A stretch of 61,160 nucleotides of DNA, from NCBI GenBank assembly GCA_002898355.1, contig BEHD01000014.1, positions 1-61,160 on the forward strand, written 5' to 3'. This DNA comes from an archaeon HR01. GTDB taxonomy: Archaea; Thermoproteota; Nitrososphaeria_A; Caldarchaeales; Caldarchaeaceae. This document shows positions 25,819 to 34,761 of the stretch, one piece after another (positions within the stretch are counted from its first letter, which is position 1; the number at the start of each line of letters is the position of its first letter). Both the position numbers and the translations under genes were made by a program. Under the pieces are notes generated by a model. It searched no databases. It saw nothing but the letters and a program-made list of their open reading frames with translations, and was not told the origin of the DNA.

Positions 25819-26685
25819 CTAAAATATCCCCACGCCTTTGAGGATATTCAGGTCGTCTTCACTCTTGACTAGGCAGCTTATGGTGGAGTTTATGATGGCT
25901 TGGTTTATCTCTCTGGCGTTCAAGGCTTTCAAGGCGTTGGCCCAGTCAACGGTCTCGGATATCCCCGGCTTCTTGGATATCTCCGGTATCGCCCTCAGCC
26001 TCTGAACAAAATCCACCACCTCATCAGCTAGCTGGGGAGGCAGGTCGGGAACCCTCAGCTGGAGTATCCTCCTCTCCTTCTCAGGGCTTGGATAGGTGAC
26101 GTATAGGTAAAGGCATCTCCGTCTCAGCCCGTCACCCACCTCCCGGGTCCTGTTGGAGGTCAAAATCACGATGGGCTTCTTCTCGGCCTTTATCGTGCCA
26201 AGCTCGGGTATGGTGACCTGATACTCCGCCAAAACCTCCAGGAGGAACCCTTCGAACTCCTCGTCACTCCTATCCACCTCATCTATCAGCAGAACAGGCG
26301 GGTTGGGGCCTTGGTGGAGGAGGGCGGCGAGGAGCGGCCTCTTTAGGAGGAATTTATCGCTGAAGATCTCCCTAGATATCTCATCTACCGATTTGCTGGA
26401 CTCCATCAGCCGGATGTGGAGAAGCTGGCGTGGGTAATCCCACTCATAGAGGGCTTGGGAGGCTGTAATCCCCTCATAGCATTGGAGCCTAATCAGCTCG
26501 GTTTTCAGCATCTGGGCGAGAACCTTCGCCACCTCGGTCTTACCACATCCCGGCTCACCCTCTATCAGGAGGGGTTTTTCAAGTCTAAGGGCTAGGAAGA
26601 CGGCTGTAGCCATACTCTCATCGGCCACGTAGAGCATCTTCTCCATCTCTTGTATGATGCTTTCAGGCGTTAAACTGCTCAACAC
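25819..26685 (-). CDS. coxD: MoxR-type AAA ATPase CoxD
   Basis: A 288-residue AAA+ ATPase. The Walker A is GEPGCGKT at 43-50, the Walker B is VLLIDEVDR, sensor 1 is ILTSNRTRE, and an arginine-rich region follows (GLRRRCLYLY). MoxR/CoxD ATPases act as chaperones with VWA partners to mature cofactor-containing enzymes. It is the first gene of the coxD-coxE pair, divergent from coxM across about 100 nt. The ATG at 26685 has a CATAAATT box 24-33 nt upstream. Confidence 0.92.
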   Translation of the reverse strand: MLSSLTPESIIQEMEKMLYVADESMATAVFLALRLEKPLLIEGEPGCGKTEVAKVLAQMLKTELIRLQCYEGITASQALYEWDYPRQLLHIRLMESSKSVDEISREIFSDKFLLKRPLLAALLHQGPNPPVLLIDEVDRSDEEFEGFLLEVLAEYQVTIPELGTIKAEKKPIVILTSNRTREVGDGLRRRCLYLYVTYPSPEKERRILQLRVPDLPPQLADEVVDFVQRLRAIPEISKKPGISETVDWANALKALNAREINQAIINSTISCLVKSEDDLNILKGVGIF

Positions 26686-26786
26686 TCCGTGTTAAACTGT
26701 TTATAGACCCAATTTATGTGTTATCATACGTAACCATCGTAACGGATATATGGGACCTGTTAACTCGTTTAATATGTGCTTGGTGG
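26686..26786. promoter_or_regulatory. divergent promoter between coxD and coxM
   Basis: The 101-nt gap separates two divergent starts. On the plus strand GGATATATG at about 26744-26752 places transcription near 26773 with a short leader for coxM, and GGTGG lies just before its ATG. On the minus strand CATAAATTGG (26709-26718) sits about 28 nt before the coxD ATG. Shared control of the enzyme subunits and their maturation factors is likely. Confidence 0.5.
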
Positions 26787-27659
26787 ATGATACCGAGAAA
26801 GTTTGAGTATCTCGCACCCAACACTCTCGCCCAGGCTTTGAATATGCTGAGGAAATATCGTGATGCCAAGATTCTAAGCGGAGGGATGAGCCTGATACCT
26901 ATGATGAAGCTGAGGCTTGTCTCCCCCCAGTATGTTATAGACATCAACAACATCAAGGGGCTGTCCTACATAAAGATGGTGGGGAAGACTATACGGATTG
27001 GAGCTTTGACGAGGCATGCGGACATAGAGCATTCACCCCTCATCAGGGAGAAACTGCCCATGCTGGCGGAGGCGGCCGAGGTTATAGCGGACCAGCAGGT
27101 TAGAAATTTGGGGACTTTCTGCGGGTCCCTCGCCCATGCGGACCCGGCGGCCGACTGGCCTGCCAACGTCTTAGCCCTCGACGCAGATATGGTGATTCAG
27201 GGAGCTGGGAAGAGGGTTGTGAAGGCTTCCAAGTTCTTTAAAGGTCCTTTCGAGACAGCCCTTAAACCCACCGAGATCTTGAGGGAGGTTTCGATCCCCA
27301 TCCCCGACGGGCCGAAGGTTGGCCAGGCCTACCTCAAATTTGAGAGGAAGGCGGGTGACTTTGCCACTGTTGGTGTGGCCTCGGTCCTAGTCCTGGATAA
27401 GAATAACAAGATTGTTAGGGCTGGTATCGGTGTGACGGCTGTTGCTCCGGCACCCTACAAGGCGGTGAAGGCCGAGCAGGTGCTTGTGGGTAATGTGCCT
27501 TCGAAGGAGCTGGTGGAGGAGGCGGCCAACGCTGCTGCGGAGATGTCCGACCCATCCTCGGATTTGAGGGGTTCGGCGGAGTATAAGAGGGAGATGACCA
27601 AGGTCTTCACTAGGCGGTCGCTGAAAAAAGCTTTAGAGAGGGCTGGTGTCTCAATATAG
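26787..27659 (+). CDS. coxM: CO/xanthine dehydrogenase-type FAD-binding subunit (CoxM)
   Basis: A 290-residue FAD subunit from ATG 26787. The FAD site has AKILSGGMSLIPMMKLRL, with the second motif LGTFCGSLAHADPAADWP. This subunit passes electrons from the FeS subunit to the quinone or other acceptor. An upstream frame to 26718 is unlikely coding because it covers the promoter. coxS and coxG follow without gap. No large subunit lies between or after them, unlike the usual coxMSL order. Confidence 0.92.
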   Translation: MIPRKFEYLAPNTLAQALNMLRKYRDAKILSGGMSLIPMMKLRLVSPQYVIDINNIKGLSYIKMVGKTIRIGALTRHADIEHSPLIREKLPMLAEAAEVIADQQVRNLGTFCGSLAHADPAADWPANVLALDADMVIQGAGKRVVKASKFFKGPFETALKPTEILREVSIPIPDGPKVGQAYLKFERKAGDFATVGVASVLVLDKNNKIVRAGIGVTAVAPAPYKAVKAEQVLVGNVPSKELVEEAANAAAEMSDPSSDLRGSAEYKREMTKVFTRRSLKKALERAGVSI

Positions 27660-27662
27660 GTG

Positions 27663-28205
27663 ATGGTTATGGCGGTCAGAAAGAGGGTTGAGGAGATCGG
27701 GAAGAAGAGGCCTGTGACCGTAGAGATTAACGGACAGAAATACGCCTTTGAGGTGGAGCCACGGCTTCTCCTAGTCCACTATATCAGGGAGTATGCGGGG
27801 CTTACGGGGACCCATATCGGCTGCGACACCACCAACTGCGGAGCCTGCACCGTGCTGATGGATTTTAACGGCAAGTGGAAGGCCATCAAGTCTTGCACCA
27901 TGTTCGCTGTCCAGGCCAACGGTAAGCGTATTATAACGATAGAGGGGCTGGCCAAGGATGGCGAGCTACACCCGCTCCAGAAGGCTTTCTGGGAGCATCA
28001 CGGCCTCCAGTGTGGCTACTGCACACCGGGTATGATACTGGCTGCGGCCGGGTATCTGATGATAAACCCCAACCCCACAGAGATGGAGGTCAGGCACGGC
28101 ATCTCGGGAAACCTCTGCAGATGCACGGGCTACCAGAACATAGTTAAGGCCATACTGGCCGCTGCGGAGGAGATTAGGTCCAGCGGCAAACCAGTCATCG
28201 AGTAG
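27663..28205 (+). CDS. coxS: CO/xanthine dehydrogenase-type 2Fe-2S subunit (CoxS)
   Basis: A small subunit of about 180 residues with two [2Fe-2S] clusters. The plant-type cluster is bound in [10 protein letters not shown] plus a later cysteine (C79 in the longest frame). The helical-domain cluster is in CGYCTPG and CRCTGY. It connects the Mo site to FAD. The N terminus has an extra basic stretch, [11 protein letters not shown]. Starts at 27660 (GTG), 27663 (ATG) and 27669 (ATG) are all possible. It is immediately after coxM. Confidence 0.94.
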   Translation: MVMAVRKRVEEIGKKRPVTVEINGQKYAFEVEPRLLLVHYIREYAGLTGTHIGCDTTNCGACTVLMDFNGKWKAIKSCTMFAVQANGKRIITIEGLAKDGELHPLQKAFWEHHGLQCGYCTPGMILAAAGYLMINPNPTEMEVRHGISGNLCRCTGYQNIVKAILAAAEEIRSSGKPVIE

Positions 28206-28670
28206 GTGTCTCCCAGCTTGCGGTTTGAAGACAAGTTCGTGGTGAAGGCCGACAGGGAGAAGGTCTGGAAGTTCGTAACCAACCCCAAGGACTTCTCCAA
28301 GCTCATCCCCGACGTCCAGAAGTTTGAGGTGGTAGATGACAGGAATTTCAAGGCCACCTTCAAGATAGGCCTCGGGATGATAAAGGGAAGCATCAACATG
28401 GCGTTCCGATATGAGGAGATGAACCCTCCCAGCTTCCTCCGCATCTCCGGCAGGGGCTCAGGGATGCAGAGCACCGCCGACCTGAATATATCGCTGAACT
28501 TCAACCCCGCCGACGGAGGGACCGAGGTGGCCTGGGTGGCGGACCTAGTGGTGGGAGGGCTTGTGGCCAGCGTGGGTAGCAGGCTGATGGAATCCACCAC
28601 AAAGACCAAGGTTAGGGAGATAGTGGAGGGTATAAAGAGGGAGCTGGAGAAGCCGGCAGGCAGGAAATAG
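28206..28670 (+). CDS. coxG: CoxG-like SRPBCC domain protein
   Basis: A 154-residue START/SRPBCC-type protein with the CoxG pattern: FVVKADREKVWKFVTNPKDF at the start, RISGRGSGMQSTADLNISL in the middle, and GLVASVGSRLMESTTKTKV near the end. In Oligotropha CoxG anchors CO dehydrogenase to the membrane and may bind quinone. It starts at GTG 28206 immediately after the coxS stop, so it shares the transcript. It ends KPAGRK without a clear membrane helix. Confidence 0.88.
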   Translation: MSPSLRFEDKFVVKADREKVWKFVTNPKDFSKLIPDVQKFEVVDDRNFKATFKIGLGMIKGSINMAFRYEEMNPPSFLRISGRGSGMQSTADLNISLNFNPADGGTEVAWVADLVVGGLVASVGSRLMESTTKTKVREIVEGIKRELEKPAGRK

Positions 28671-28772
28671 GGCTTAGAGACCACCTCAGACGCATTAGCT
28701 TTATTCAAGTCGCCGTCGCCTCTATAGCCTATGGTCTAATTCTGATGTGGCGGCTCCATCTCCACGCACTAA

Positions 28773-28780
28773 TTTAAATA
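28773..28780 (+). promoter_or_regulatory. TATA box of EF-2 gene
   Basis: TTTAAATA sits 28-35 nt before the ATG of the EF-2 gene, the spacing expected for a leaderless archaeal transcript. The upstream 28671-28770 stretch has no gene; it holds only an imperfect GTGG/CCAC hairpin near 28747-28765. Confidence 0.6.
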
Positions 28781-28807
28781 GGTCTGGGTTGGGTAATCAC
28801 ACGGAGT

Positions 28808-30994
28808 ATGGGCCGAGTTAAGAAGATCTCTGAAGTAGTAGACATACTACGTCAGAAGGACCAGATAAGAAACATCGGTATCATAGCCCATGTCGACCAT
28901 GGGAAGACGACGACATCCGACTCGCTGCTGGCTGCAGCGGGGCTTCTCTCCCCTGCCTTGGCGGGTAAGGCCCTCGCACTGGACTATCTGGAGGAGGAGC
29001 AGCAGCGGCAGATGACCATCAAGGCGGCCAACGTCTCCCTCTACTACGAGATGGACGGCAAGCCCTACATCATCAACCTCATAGACACACCGGGGCATGT
29101 GGACTTTTCGGGGAGAGTTACAAGAGCCCTCAGAGCCATCGATGGAGCTATAGTGGTTGTCGACGCCGTCGAGGGTGTTATGACCCAGACCGAGACAGTT
29201 ATCAGACAGGCTCTGGCTGAGAGGGTTAGGCCGGTCCTCTACATCAACAAGATCGACCGGCTTGTCAAGGAGCTGAGGCTGCCACCCGAGAAGATACAGG
29301 AGACACTGGCCAGAATTGTGAGGGATGTCAACAACCTCATCAACATGTACGCCGAACCCCAGTACCGTGAGAAGTGGTCGATAAGCTTCGCCGACGGCAC
29401 AGTTGCCATAGGAAGCTCTAAGGATAGGTGGGGCTTCACAGTCCAGCAGGCCCAGCGTAAGGGGATCAAGTTCGGCGACGTCATCAACGCATTCGCCAAC
29501 GAGGATATAGAGTGGCTGAGGCAGAAGACGCCGCTCCACGAGGCCATTCTCGAGATGGTCATCAACAAGCATCCCCCACCCAACGTGGCGCAGAGATACC
29601 GTATCGAGAAGATATGGAAGGGTGATATCGAGAGTGAGGTGGGGAGGGCTATGGTGGAGTGTGACGAGAACGGGCCCACAGTTATGGCGGTCACCGACGT
29701 CAGGGTGGACCCCCAGGCCGGCATAGTGGCGACAGGCCGGCTCTTCAGCGGGGTCATATCAGAGGGAGACCCAATACTGGTGGTGGGTAGAAATATCCAG
29801 GGTAGGGTGCAGCAGGTAGGCATCTACATGGGGCCCAGCAGGGAGCTGGTGGGCAGCATACCGGCGGGTAACATACCGGCTGTTCTGGGGGTCTCAGACG
29901 CCAGGGCCGGAGACACCCTTGCCACAGTGGAGACGATACCCTTCGAATCCCTAAAATATGTCTCGGAGCCTGTGGTTACAATCTCTGTGGAGCCTAAGCA
30001 TAGCAGAGACCTACCCAAGCTCATCGAGTTCCTCAACAAGCTCTCCATCGAAGACCCGACCCTTGTGACGGTTGTCAGGCCGGAGACAGGCGAATACCTC
30101 ATCAGCGGGATGGGCACCCTCCACCTCGAGATAGCCCTCACATGGATTCAGAAGAGCGGGCTGGAGATAGTTTATGGGCGGCCGATAATCCTCTACAGGG
30201 AGGCTATCCAGACTGCTGGGAAGGTATTCGAGGGTAAATCACCCAACAGGCATAACAGGATATACACCAAGGTTGAACCCCTCGAGCCTGAGGTTATCGA
30301 ACTCATCAGGAAGGGTGAGCTCTTCGACGAGATGGATAGGAAGCAGGTGGCGAAGATACTTAGAGACCATGGATGGGACGCCGACGAGGCCAGGAGCGTC
30401 TGGCAGATAGACGGCCGTGGAAACATACTGGTGGACGCCACCAAGGGGGCCCAGTATCTGCAGGAGACCAAGACGATGATCATGGGGGGTTTCCAGAGGG
30501 TTATGCAGGAGGGGCCGCTGGCGGCCGAGAATATGAGGGGTGTGAAGGCCGTCTTGACGCAGGTGGAGCTCCACGAGGACCCGGTCCACAGGGGTTATGC
30601 CCAGATAGCGCCAGCCACATGGAGGAGCCTCTACGCCAGCGTCTTAAGCGCCTCACCCGTCCTTCTGGAGCCTGTTCTGAAGATAGAGGCCAAGATATCC
30701 CCAGACCTTATGGGTGCGGTCACCTCAACCATCACCAGCAAGAGGGGCCGTGTCCTAGATGTTAAGCAGGCGGAATATGTGACGATAGTGGAGGGTGAGA
30801 TACCGGCGGCCGAGACCTTCGACCTCAGCGAGGCTATGAGAAGCGCCACAATGGGGAAGGCGTTCTGGGCGACAGAGTTCAGCCAGTGGAAGCCTGTACC
30901 CGCATCGATAAGGGATAGGGTGATTCAGGAGATAAGGAAGCGGAAGGGGCTGCCCCCCGAGATACCGACGATATCCCAGTTCGTGGAGGAGTAG
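28808..30994 (+). CDS. fusA: elongation factor 2
   Basis: A 728-residue archaeal EF-2, the GTPase that drives ribosome translocation. G1 is AHVDHGKT at 27-34, G3 DTPGHVDF, and G4 NKID. Domains II, III and V follow, with the signature LHEDPVHRG and its H594, which is the diphthamide-forming histidine of archaea and eukaryotes. The full length is normal. It is monocistronic, with a TATA box at 28773. The convergent coiled-coil gene ends one base away. Confidence 0.98.
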   Translation: MGRVKKISEVVDILRQKDQIRNIGIIAHVDHGKTTTSDSLLAAAGLLSPALAGKALALDYLEEEQQRQMTIKAANVSLYYEMDGKPYIINLIDTPGHVDFSGRVTRALRAIDGAIVVVDAVEGVMTQTETVIRQALAERVRPVLYINKIDRLVKELRLPPEKIQETLARIVRDVNNLINMYAEPQYREKWSISFADGTVAIGSSKDRWGFTVQQAQRKGIKFGDVINAFANEDIEWLRQKTPLHEAILEMVINKHPPPNVAQRYRIEKIWKGDIESEVGRAMVECDENGPTVMAVTDVRVDPQAGIVATGRLFSGVISEGDPILVVGRNIQGRVQQVGIYMGPSRELVGSIPAGNIPAVLGVSDARAGDTLATVETIPFESLKYVSEPVVTISVEPKHSRDLPKLIEFLNKLSIEDPTLVTVVRPETGEYLISGMGTLHLEIALTWIQKSGLEIVYGRPIILYREAIQTAGKVFEGKSPNRHNRIYTKVEPLEPEVIELIRKGELFDEMDRKQVAKILRDHGWDADEARSVWQIDGRGNILVDATKGAQYLQETKTMIMGGFQRVMQEGPLAAENMRGVKAVLTQVELHEDPVHRGYAQIAPATWRSLYASVLSASPVLLEPVLKIEAKISPDLMGAVTSTITSKRGRVLDVKQAEYVTIVEGEIPAAETFDLSEAMRSATMGKAFWATEFSQWKPVPASIRDRVIQEIRKRKGLPPEIPTISQFVEE

Positions 30995-30995
30995 G

Positions 30996-31895
30996 CTATC
31001 CACCACCCTCCTCCAGAAGCTTCCACGAGGCCTCGTCTTCCAGCAGCAGCCTCATCTCCTCAAAGCTCAGCTTGCCGCCAGCCGATATCTTCTGCAACGC
31101 CCTACTCTTAACCCTCTCCTTCAGCTCATTCTCCCTAGACTTCGCCTGCTCCTCCTTATGTTTTCTGACAAGGTCCTGGAGCTCCAGAATCCTAGATGAG
31201 AGGAGGATTATCTCCGCCTCGACCATCTGGGACTTCTGCCTGTATTCGAGATACTGGCTGTGATGCTGGTCTGCCAAGGGCTTCAACTCCTTCACAGACT
31301 CCCAGACCCTCTGGATGTTCTCACGGACAGATTTGAGCTCCTCCAGCTTGGATGAGAGCATCTCCCTCAGACTTTTCACATCCGCCCATATGGCCGAGGC
31401 CTCATCCTTGACATTCTTCAGCTTGTTGGCCAGCTCCTCCCTTCTCCTCAGCTCGGAGAGCAGCCGTGTGAGACGTTTAATCTCCTCATAGCACCTCCTC
31501 TCCTCCTCAGGCCTGAGGGGGCCGGTCTCAATCTTCTCCTCAAGCATTCTAATCCTCTGGCTGACCTGCTCCATGGACAGCCCCTCCACAGCCTTGGAGG
31601 AGTTAAGCTGTTGGATAAGCGTGTTCTTCTCCTCACCTCTCTTCTTCAGTTCGGGGGTTAGGGATTTGATCCTGGACCTGATCTCGTTTATCTCCTCTCT
31701 AAGCTTTTTCGCCTTCTCCAGCGACTCGCTGTTCATGTTCCTGATCTCTCTTATCCTCTCATGTATCTTATCCCTCTCGGCCTGATGCTTCTCCATCTCC
31801 TCGATAAGACCTCTCAACTGTTTTTTCCTCTCAGCTATCTTGGCTCTCAGCTGGTAGATCTCCTCCTCTATGGCTGTTATGGTGTCCTGGTTCAT
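30996..31895 (-). CDS. coiled-coil protein (COG1340-like)
   Basis: A 299-residue protein that is almost entirely helical, with long heptad stretches from about residue 5 to 130 and 150 to 260. The short globular tail reads GGKLSFEEMRLLLEDEASWKLL. It matches the pattern of the archaeal coiled-coil family COG1340, often found with GTPases of ribosome or transcription functions. The start overlaps the GPN GTPase stop by 4 nt, so the two are probably translated together. The function is unknown. Confidence 0.8.
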   Translation of the reverse strand: MNQDTITAIEEEIYQLRAKIAERKKQLRGLIEEMEKHQAERDKIHERIREIRNMNSESLEKAKKLREEINEIRSRIKSLTPELKKRGEEKNTLIQQLNSSKAVEGLSMEQVSQRIRMLEEKIETGPLRPEEERRCYEEIKRLTRLLSELRRREELANKLKNVKDEASAIWADVKSLREMLSSKLEELKSVRENIQRVWESVKELKPLADQHHSQYLEYRQKSQMVEAEIILLSSRILELQDLVRKHKEEQAKSRENELKERVKSRALQKISAGGKLSFEEMRLLLEDEASWKLLEEGGG

Positions 31896-32653
31896 CTCAG
31901 CTCCAGCTCCCCCTCACCCAGGACCATGGAGAGGGCTGAGTGTAACTCTACAAACCCATCCATGGTTTTAGCTGATACGGGTATCAAAGGTGTGGATGAC
32001 GCTATGTGTTGTATGCTCTGGATAACCTCCCTGGCTAGCACTACCTGCAGCCCTGAGAGGCGGGCGCCGGCGTCGACTTCGAAGGCGTCTTCAGACTCGT
32101 GCCATGCCATGACCCTTCTCAGAGTTCTCTTGGGGGCTGCGTCGCATTTGGTCAGGATGTGGAGGGTCGGTAGGCCGAGAGATATCTGGACCGATGTGGC
32201 TAGGAAGAGGGATGAAGCATAGTTCCTCGGGCTCCCACAGATCATGGAATCGATTAGGAAGAGGATGGATTTCGGCCCCTCCAGTAGCTGGGATGCTAGA
32301 ACCCTCCCCTCCTTCCTGAAGGCGAATAACTCCAGCTGGCCCGGCGTATCCACGATAATCCAGTCAGCCCTGATATCCGCCACCATGTCCCGGAGCTCCT
32401 CCATATGCCGGACCACCTCCCTAATAGATGCGACCAGACCTGCGTTGGGGCCGAGGCCCTTGGTGGCCATTATCCTCTCATAGTCCACCAGCTCCCTAAC
32501 ATCTACGTCTGGCTCGTAGGTTAGGCTGAGGACTGCGGGGTCTAGGTTGACCGTGGCAACAATCTGCTCCTGGTCCCTGAGCCACTCGCTAAAGGCTCCG
32601 GTTAGGGTGGTCTTCCCCGAGCCAGCTGTACCGACAACGAATACGTTCTTCAT
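31892..32653 (-). CDS. GPN-loop GTPase
   Basis: A 253-residue GPN-loop GTPase. P-loop GTAGSGKT at 8-15, the family's GPN triplet at 68-70 inside GLGPNAGL, the G3 DTPGQLEL and G4 TKCD. Eukaryotic GPN1-3 are needed for RNA polymerase II assembly and nuclear import; archaeal members such as PAB0955 form homodimers and have no proven target. It is followed by the coiled-coil gene in a 4-nt overlap. Upstream there is an inverted repeat at 32665-32684. Confidence 0.95.
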   Translation of the reverse strand: MKNVFVVGTAGSGKTTLTGAFSEWLRDQEQIVATVNLDPAVLSLTYEPDVDVRELVDYERIMATKGLGPNAGLVASIREVVRHMEELRDMVADIRADWIIVDTPGQLELFAFRKEGRVLASQLLEGPKSILFLIDSMICGSPRNYASSLFLATSVQISLGLPTLHILTKCDAAPKRTLRRVMAWHESEDAFEVDAGARLSGLQVVLAREVIQSIQHIASSTPLIPVSAKTMDGFVELHSALSMVLGEGELELR

Positions 32654-32664
32654 TCATGACACCA

Positions 32665-32684
32665 CGGTATTGACGATAATACCG
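32665..32684. promoter_or_regulatory. inverted repeat upstream of GPN GTPase gene
   Basis: CGGTATT-GACGAT-AATACCG is a perfect 7-bp inverted repeat starting 12 nt before the GPN gene's ATG, within its likely transcription start region. It could be an operator. The plus-strand gene at 32765 has its own AT-rich box (CTATACCTTTTTATT) further along. Confidence 0.35.
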
Positions 32685-32764
32685 CAAAACAATTTTCCAG
32701 ACGATATTTAGTCTTTTACAGAGAAATCTATACCTTTTTATTCCCGTCTGGGAGGGGGTTGTCG

Positions 32765-32899
32765 ATGGCTCTATTTACTGATGATGAGGAGCTGCTTGGT
32801 CTGGCCGGCAAAGCCCTGGAGAGGATTAGGAAAATGACGGAGAACCTTCTCGAGTTTGTTGGTTTTGAAGAGCCCCTCGAGGTGGGTGGTGGCGGTTGA
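32765..32899 (+). CDS. small acidic protein coupled to amidase (44 aa, GatC-like?)
   Basis: A 44-codon ORF, MALFTDDEELLGLAGKALER onward, ends in glycines. GGGAGGGGG precedes the start, and its TGA overlaps the amidase TTG (TTGA), a strong sign of a real, coupled gene. Position before an amidase-signature gene and helical acidic content recall GatC, the small partner of GatA, but it is about half GatC's length and I see no GatC motif. It may instead be a private partner of this amidase. Confidence 0.65.
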   Translation: MALFTDDEELLGLAGKALERIRKMTENLLEFVGFEEPLEVGGGG

Positions 32900-34281
32900 C
32901 ATCCAAGACAAAGGAATGGACTGTCATAGATTTCATCGGCAGGGTTTCTCGAGACCCCGCATGGCTTGAAGAGAGCTATCAAATCGTCAAAGATAGGGTT
33001 GAGAGGCTTAACAACTCACTCCACGCCTTTATAACTGTCTTCAGCCACCCTATACGTTTGAAGGACTGTTTAAGGAGGCCGCTCGCAGGCGCCCCAGTGG
33101 CAGTGAAGGATATCATGCATGTGGAGGGTCATCCTACAACTGCGGGCTCCAAGATATTGAAGAACTATGTGGCTGAAAAATCTGCCGAGGTTGTGGAGAG
33201 GCTTCTCGCCGCCGGTGGAGCCGTAAACGGGAAGACCAACCTCCATGAATTCGCCTTCGGCGTCACCAACAAGAACCCCCACTACGGCGACTGTATAAAT
33301 CCCTGGAAGAGGGACAGGGTCTCCGGCGGCTCCAGCGGAGGCTCAGCCGTAGCGGTGGCCACAGGCATGGCCTTGGCGGCGTTAGGAACGGATACTGCGG
33401 GCTCCATCAGAATCCCGGCATCGCTGTGCGGGGTGTACGGGTTCAAACCCTCCTACGAGACGATTAGCAGGGAGGGCGTGCTGCCCCTCAGCTGGAGCCT
33501 GGACCATGTGGGCTATCTGGGAAATTCTGTCAGGGACCTGGCCCTCCTCACATTCCTCACAGCTAGGAAACCGGCTTTCAGAGACCTGAGGGGTTTCAAA
33601 GCCTTCAGGGCTGCTAGGCTTAAAGGCTTGAAGGTAGGTGTCCCCAAGAACTATTTCCTAGACTTTGTGGAGGAGGATGTGAGGAGGAATTTTGAGAAGA
33701 CGCTGGACCTGCTGAGTGGTGAGGGTGCATCGCTGTTGGATGTTGTTTTTCCTAGGCCAGACCTCTTCAGGGACTGCAGGCATATCATAGTCCATTCCGA
33801 GGCTGCGGCGTTCCACCTCAAGATGTTCAGGGAGAGGCATAGGGATTATGGGGAGGATGTCAGGGCTAGGCTGGCTGAGGGCCTGGCCATCCCGGCCAGC
33901 TCCTACATCACAGCGCTACGTTCTAGGAAGGCCCTGATTAGAGAGTTTCGGAGCCTCTTCAAAAATGTAGACATAATCGCTGTCCCCACCACAGTCGTAA
34001 CGGCTCCAAGGCTTGACGCATCCACAGTGGAGGTGGCCGGTGTTGAGCTGGATGTAAGGTCCGCCCTCCTCCGTAATACAGAGTTCTTCAACGTAGTCGG
34101 AGCTCCGGCCCTGGCGATGCCCAACGGCTTTTCGAGGGATGGACTACCCACATCCATACAGCTGGTCTCAGATATAGGGACCGACTGGAGGCTACTATCT
34201 GTGGGGGCCAGGCTTGAGACTCTCCTCAGTCCTAGCGTGTCTCCTTGGATGAAAGCCACCACTCAAGATATTCGCTTCTAG
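32896..34281 (+). CDS. amidase-signature hydrolase (GatA-like)
   Basis: A 461-residue amidase-signature enzyme. Its Ser-cisSer-Lys triad is visible: K71 in VAVKD, the cis-Ser near 146 in GGSSGGS, and nucleophile S170 in DTAGSIRIPAS. It may be a true GatA (tRNA amidotransferase) or another amide hydrolase; no gatB lies nearby, and an AsnRS gene elsewhere in the window makes the Asp-tRNA route less needed. TTG start overlapping the small upstream gene. The last 50 nt overlap a convergent zinc-ribbon gene. Confidence 0.88.
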   Translation: MTSKTKEWTVIDFIGRVSRDPAWLEESYQIVKDRVERLNNSLHAFITVFSHPIRLKDCLRRPLAGAPVAVKDIMHVEGHPTTAGSKILKNYVAEKSAEVVERLLAAGGAVNGKTNLHEFAFGVTNKNPHYGDCINPWKRDRVSGGSSGGSAVAVATGMALAALGTDTAGSIRIPASLCGVYGFKPSYETISREGVLPLSWSLDHVGYLGNSVRDLALLTFLTARKPAFRDLRGFKAFRAARLKGLKVGVPKNYFLDFVEEDVRRNFEKTLDLLSGEGASLLDVVFPRPDLFRDCRHIIVHSEAAAFHLKMFRERHRDYGEDVRARLAEGLAIPASSYITALRSRKALIREFRSLFKNVDIIAVPTTVVTAPRLDASTVEVAGVELDVRSALLRNTEFFNVVGAPALAMPNGFSRDGLPTSIQLVSDIGTDWRLLSVGARLETLLSPSVSPWMKATTQDIRF

Positions 34282-34441
34282 CCCTTCTCTTCCTATCCTC
34301 GTCGAACTTCTTGGCTAATGCCTTCTCCCTCTCCATGAGGAGGTCCTGCTGGGTGTAGGTTCCGCCACAGCCCTCACAGACGTATGTCTTGGTCTCCCTA
34401 TCATACACCAGCCGGCTACGGCATTCTGGGCATGAGGCCAA
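34232..34441 (-). CDS. small zinc-ribbon protein (69 aa)
   Basis: An ORF with CPEC and CEGCGGTYTQ forming one C2C2 zinc ribbon at residues 4-25, followed by a charged helix, EREKALAKKFDEDRKRRARS. TFIIB/transcription-factor-type ribbons look similar, but the family is not recognised. It converges on the amidase gene with a 50-nt overlap, and starts 40 nt from the membrane-protein gene's stop on the same strand. Confidence 0.75.
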   Translation of the reverse strand: MASCPECRSRLVYDRETKTYVCEGCGGTYTQQDLLMEREKALAKKFDEDRKRRARSEYLEWWLSSKETR

Positions 34442-34481
34442 CTATTTTCACAGTCCCACATCCAGCCCGCTATATATGGTT

Positions 34482-34682
34482 TCAACGCCTCAGGAGGAAG
34501 AGAAAGGATAGAAGAGCCGCCAGGATGATCAAAGCCGCCAGCAGGGCGTGTGGCTGTCCGCCATCGGAGATGACTATGGGGAAGGGCCCGATGATTATTA
34601 TACCCGTCCATCCTCCACCACCTATTATGGTGAGGGCTAGGCCCAGCAGGATAGCGGCCAGAGCCAGCAGGAGTACCCTCAT
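34482..34682 (-). CDS. DUF131-like small membrane protein (66 aa)
   Basis: Two hydrophobic helices (residues 2-22 and 46-63) flank a strand-like centre, GIIIIGPFPIVISDGG. The layout and the IGPFPIV motif fit the archaeal DUF131 (TIGR00304) family, of unknown function. It is the upstream member of a minus-strand pair with the zinc-ribbon gene and is divergent from psmA. Confidence 0.75.
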   Translation of the reverse strand: MRVLLLALAAILLGLALTIIGGGGWTGIIIIGPFPIVISDGGQPHALLAALIILAALLSFLFLLRR

Positions 34683-34734
34683 AGCCGTTAAGGGGTTTTC
34701 CCAGCTCCCTGATAAGGGTTGACGGTTGGGAATC

Positions 34735-34744
34735 CTTATTTATT
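34735..34744 (+). promoter_or_regulatory. TATA box of proteasome-exosome operon
   Basis: CTTATTTATT lies 18-27 nt before the ATG at 34762, which suggests a leaderless transcript heading the psmA-to-prefoldin operon. Confidence 0.5.
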
Positions 34745-34761
34745 CCCGTTAACTGTCCGAC

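Noticed and set aside
28671-28770. Small RNA before EF-2
   Set aside because: Only a weak hairpin; no boxes or promoter match.
28847-29572. Long minus-strand frame in EF-2
   Set aside because: Shadow of the EF-2 gene; the EF-2 motifs fix the other strand.
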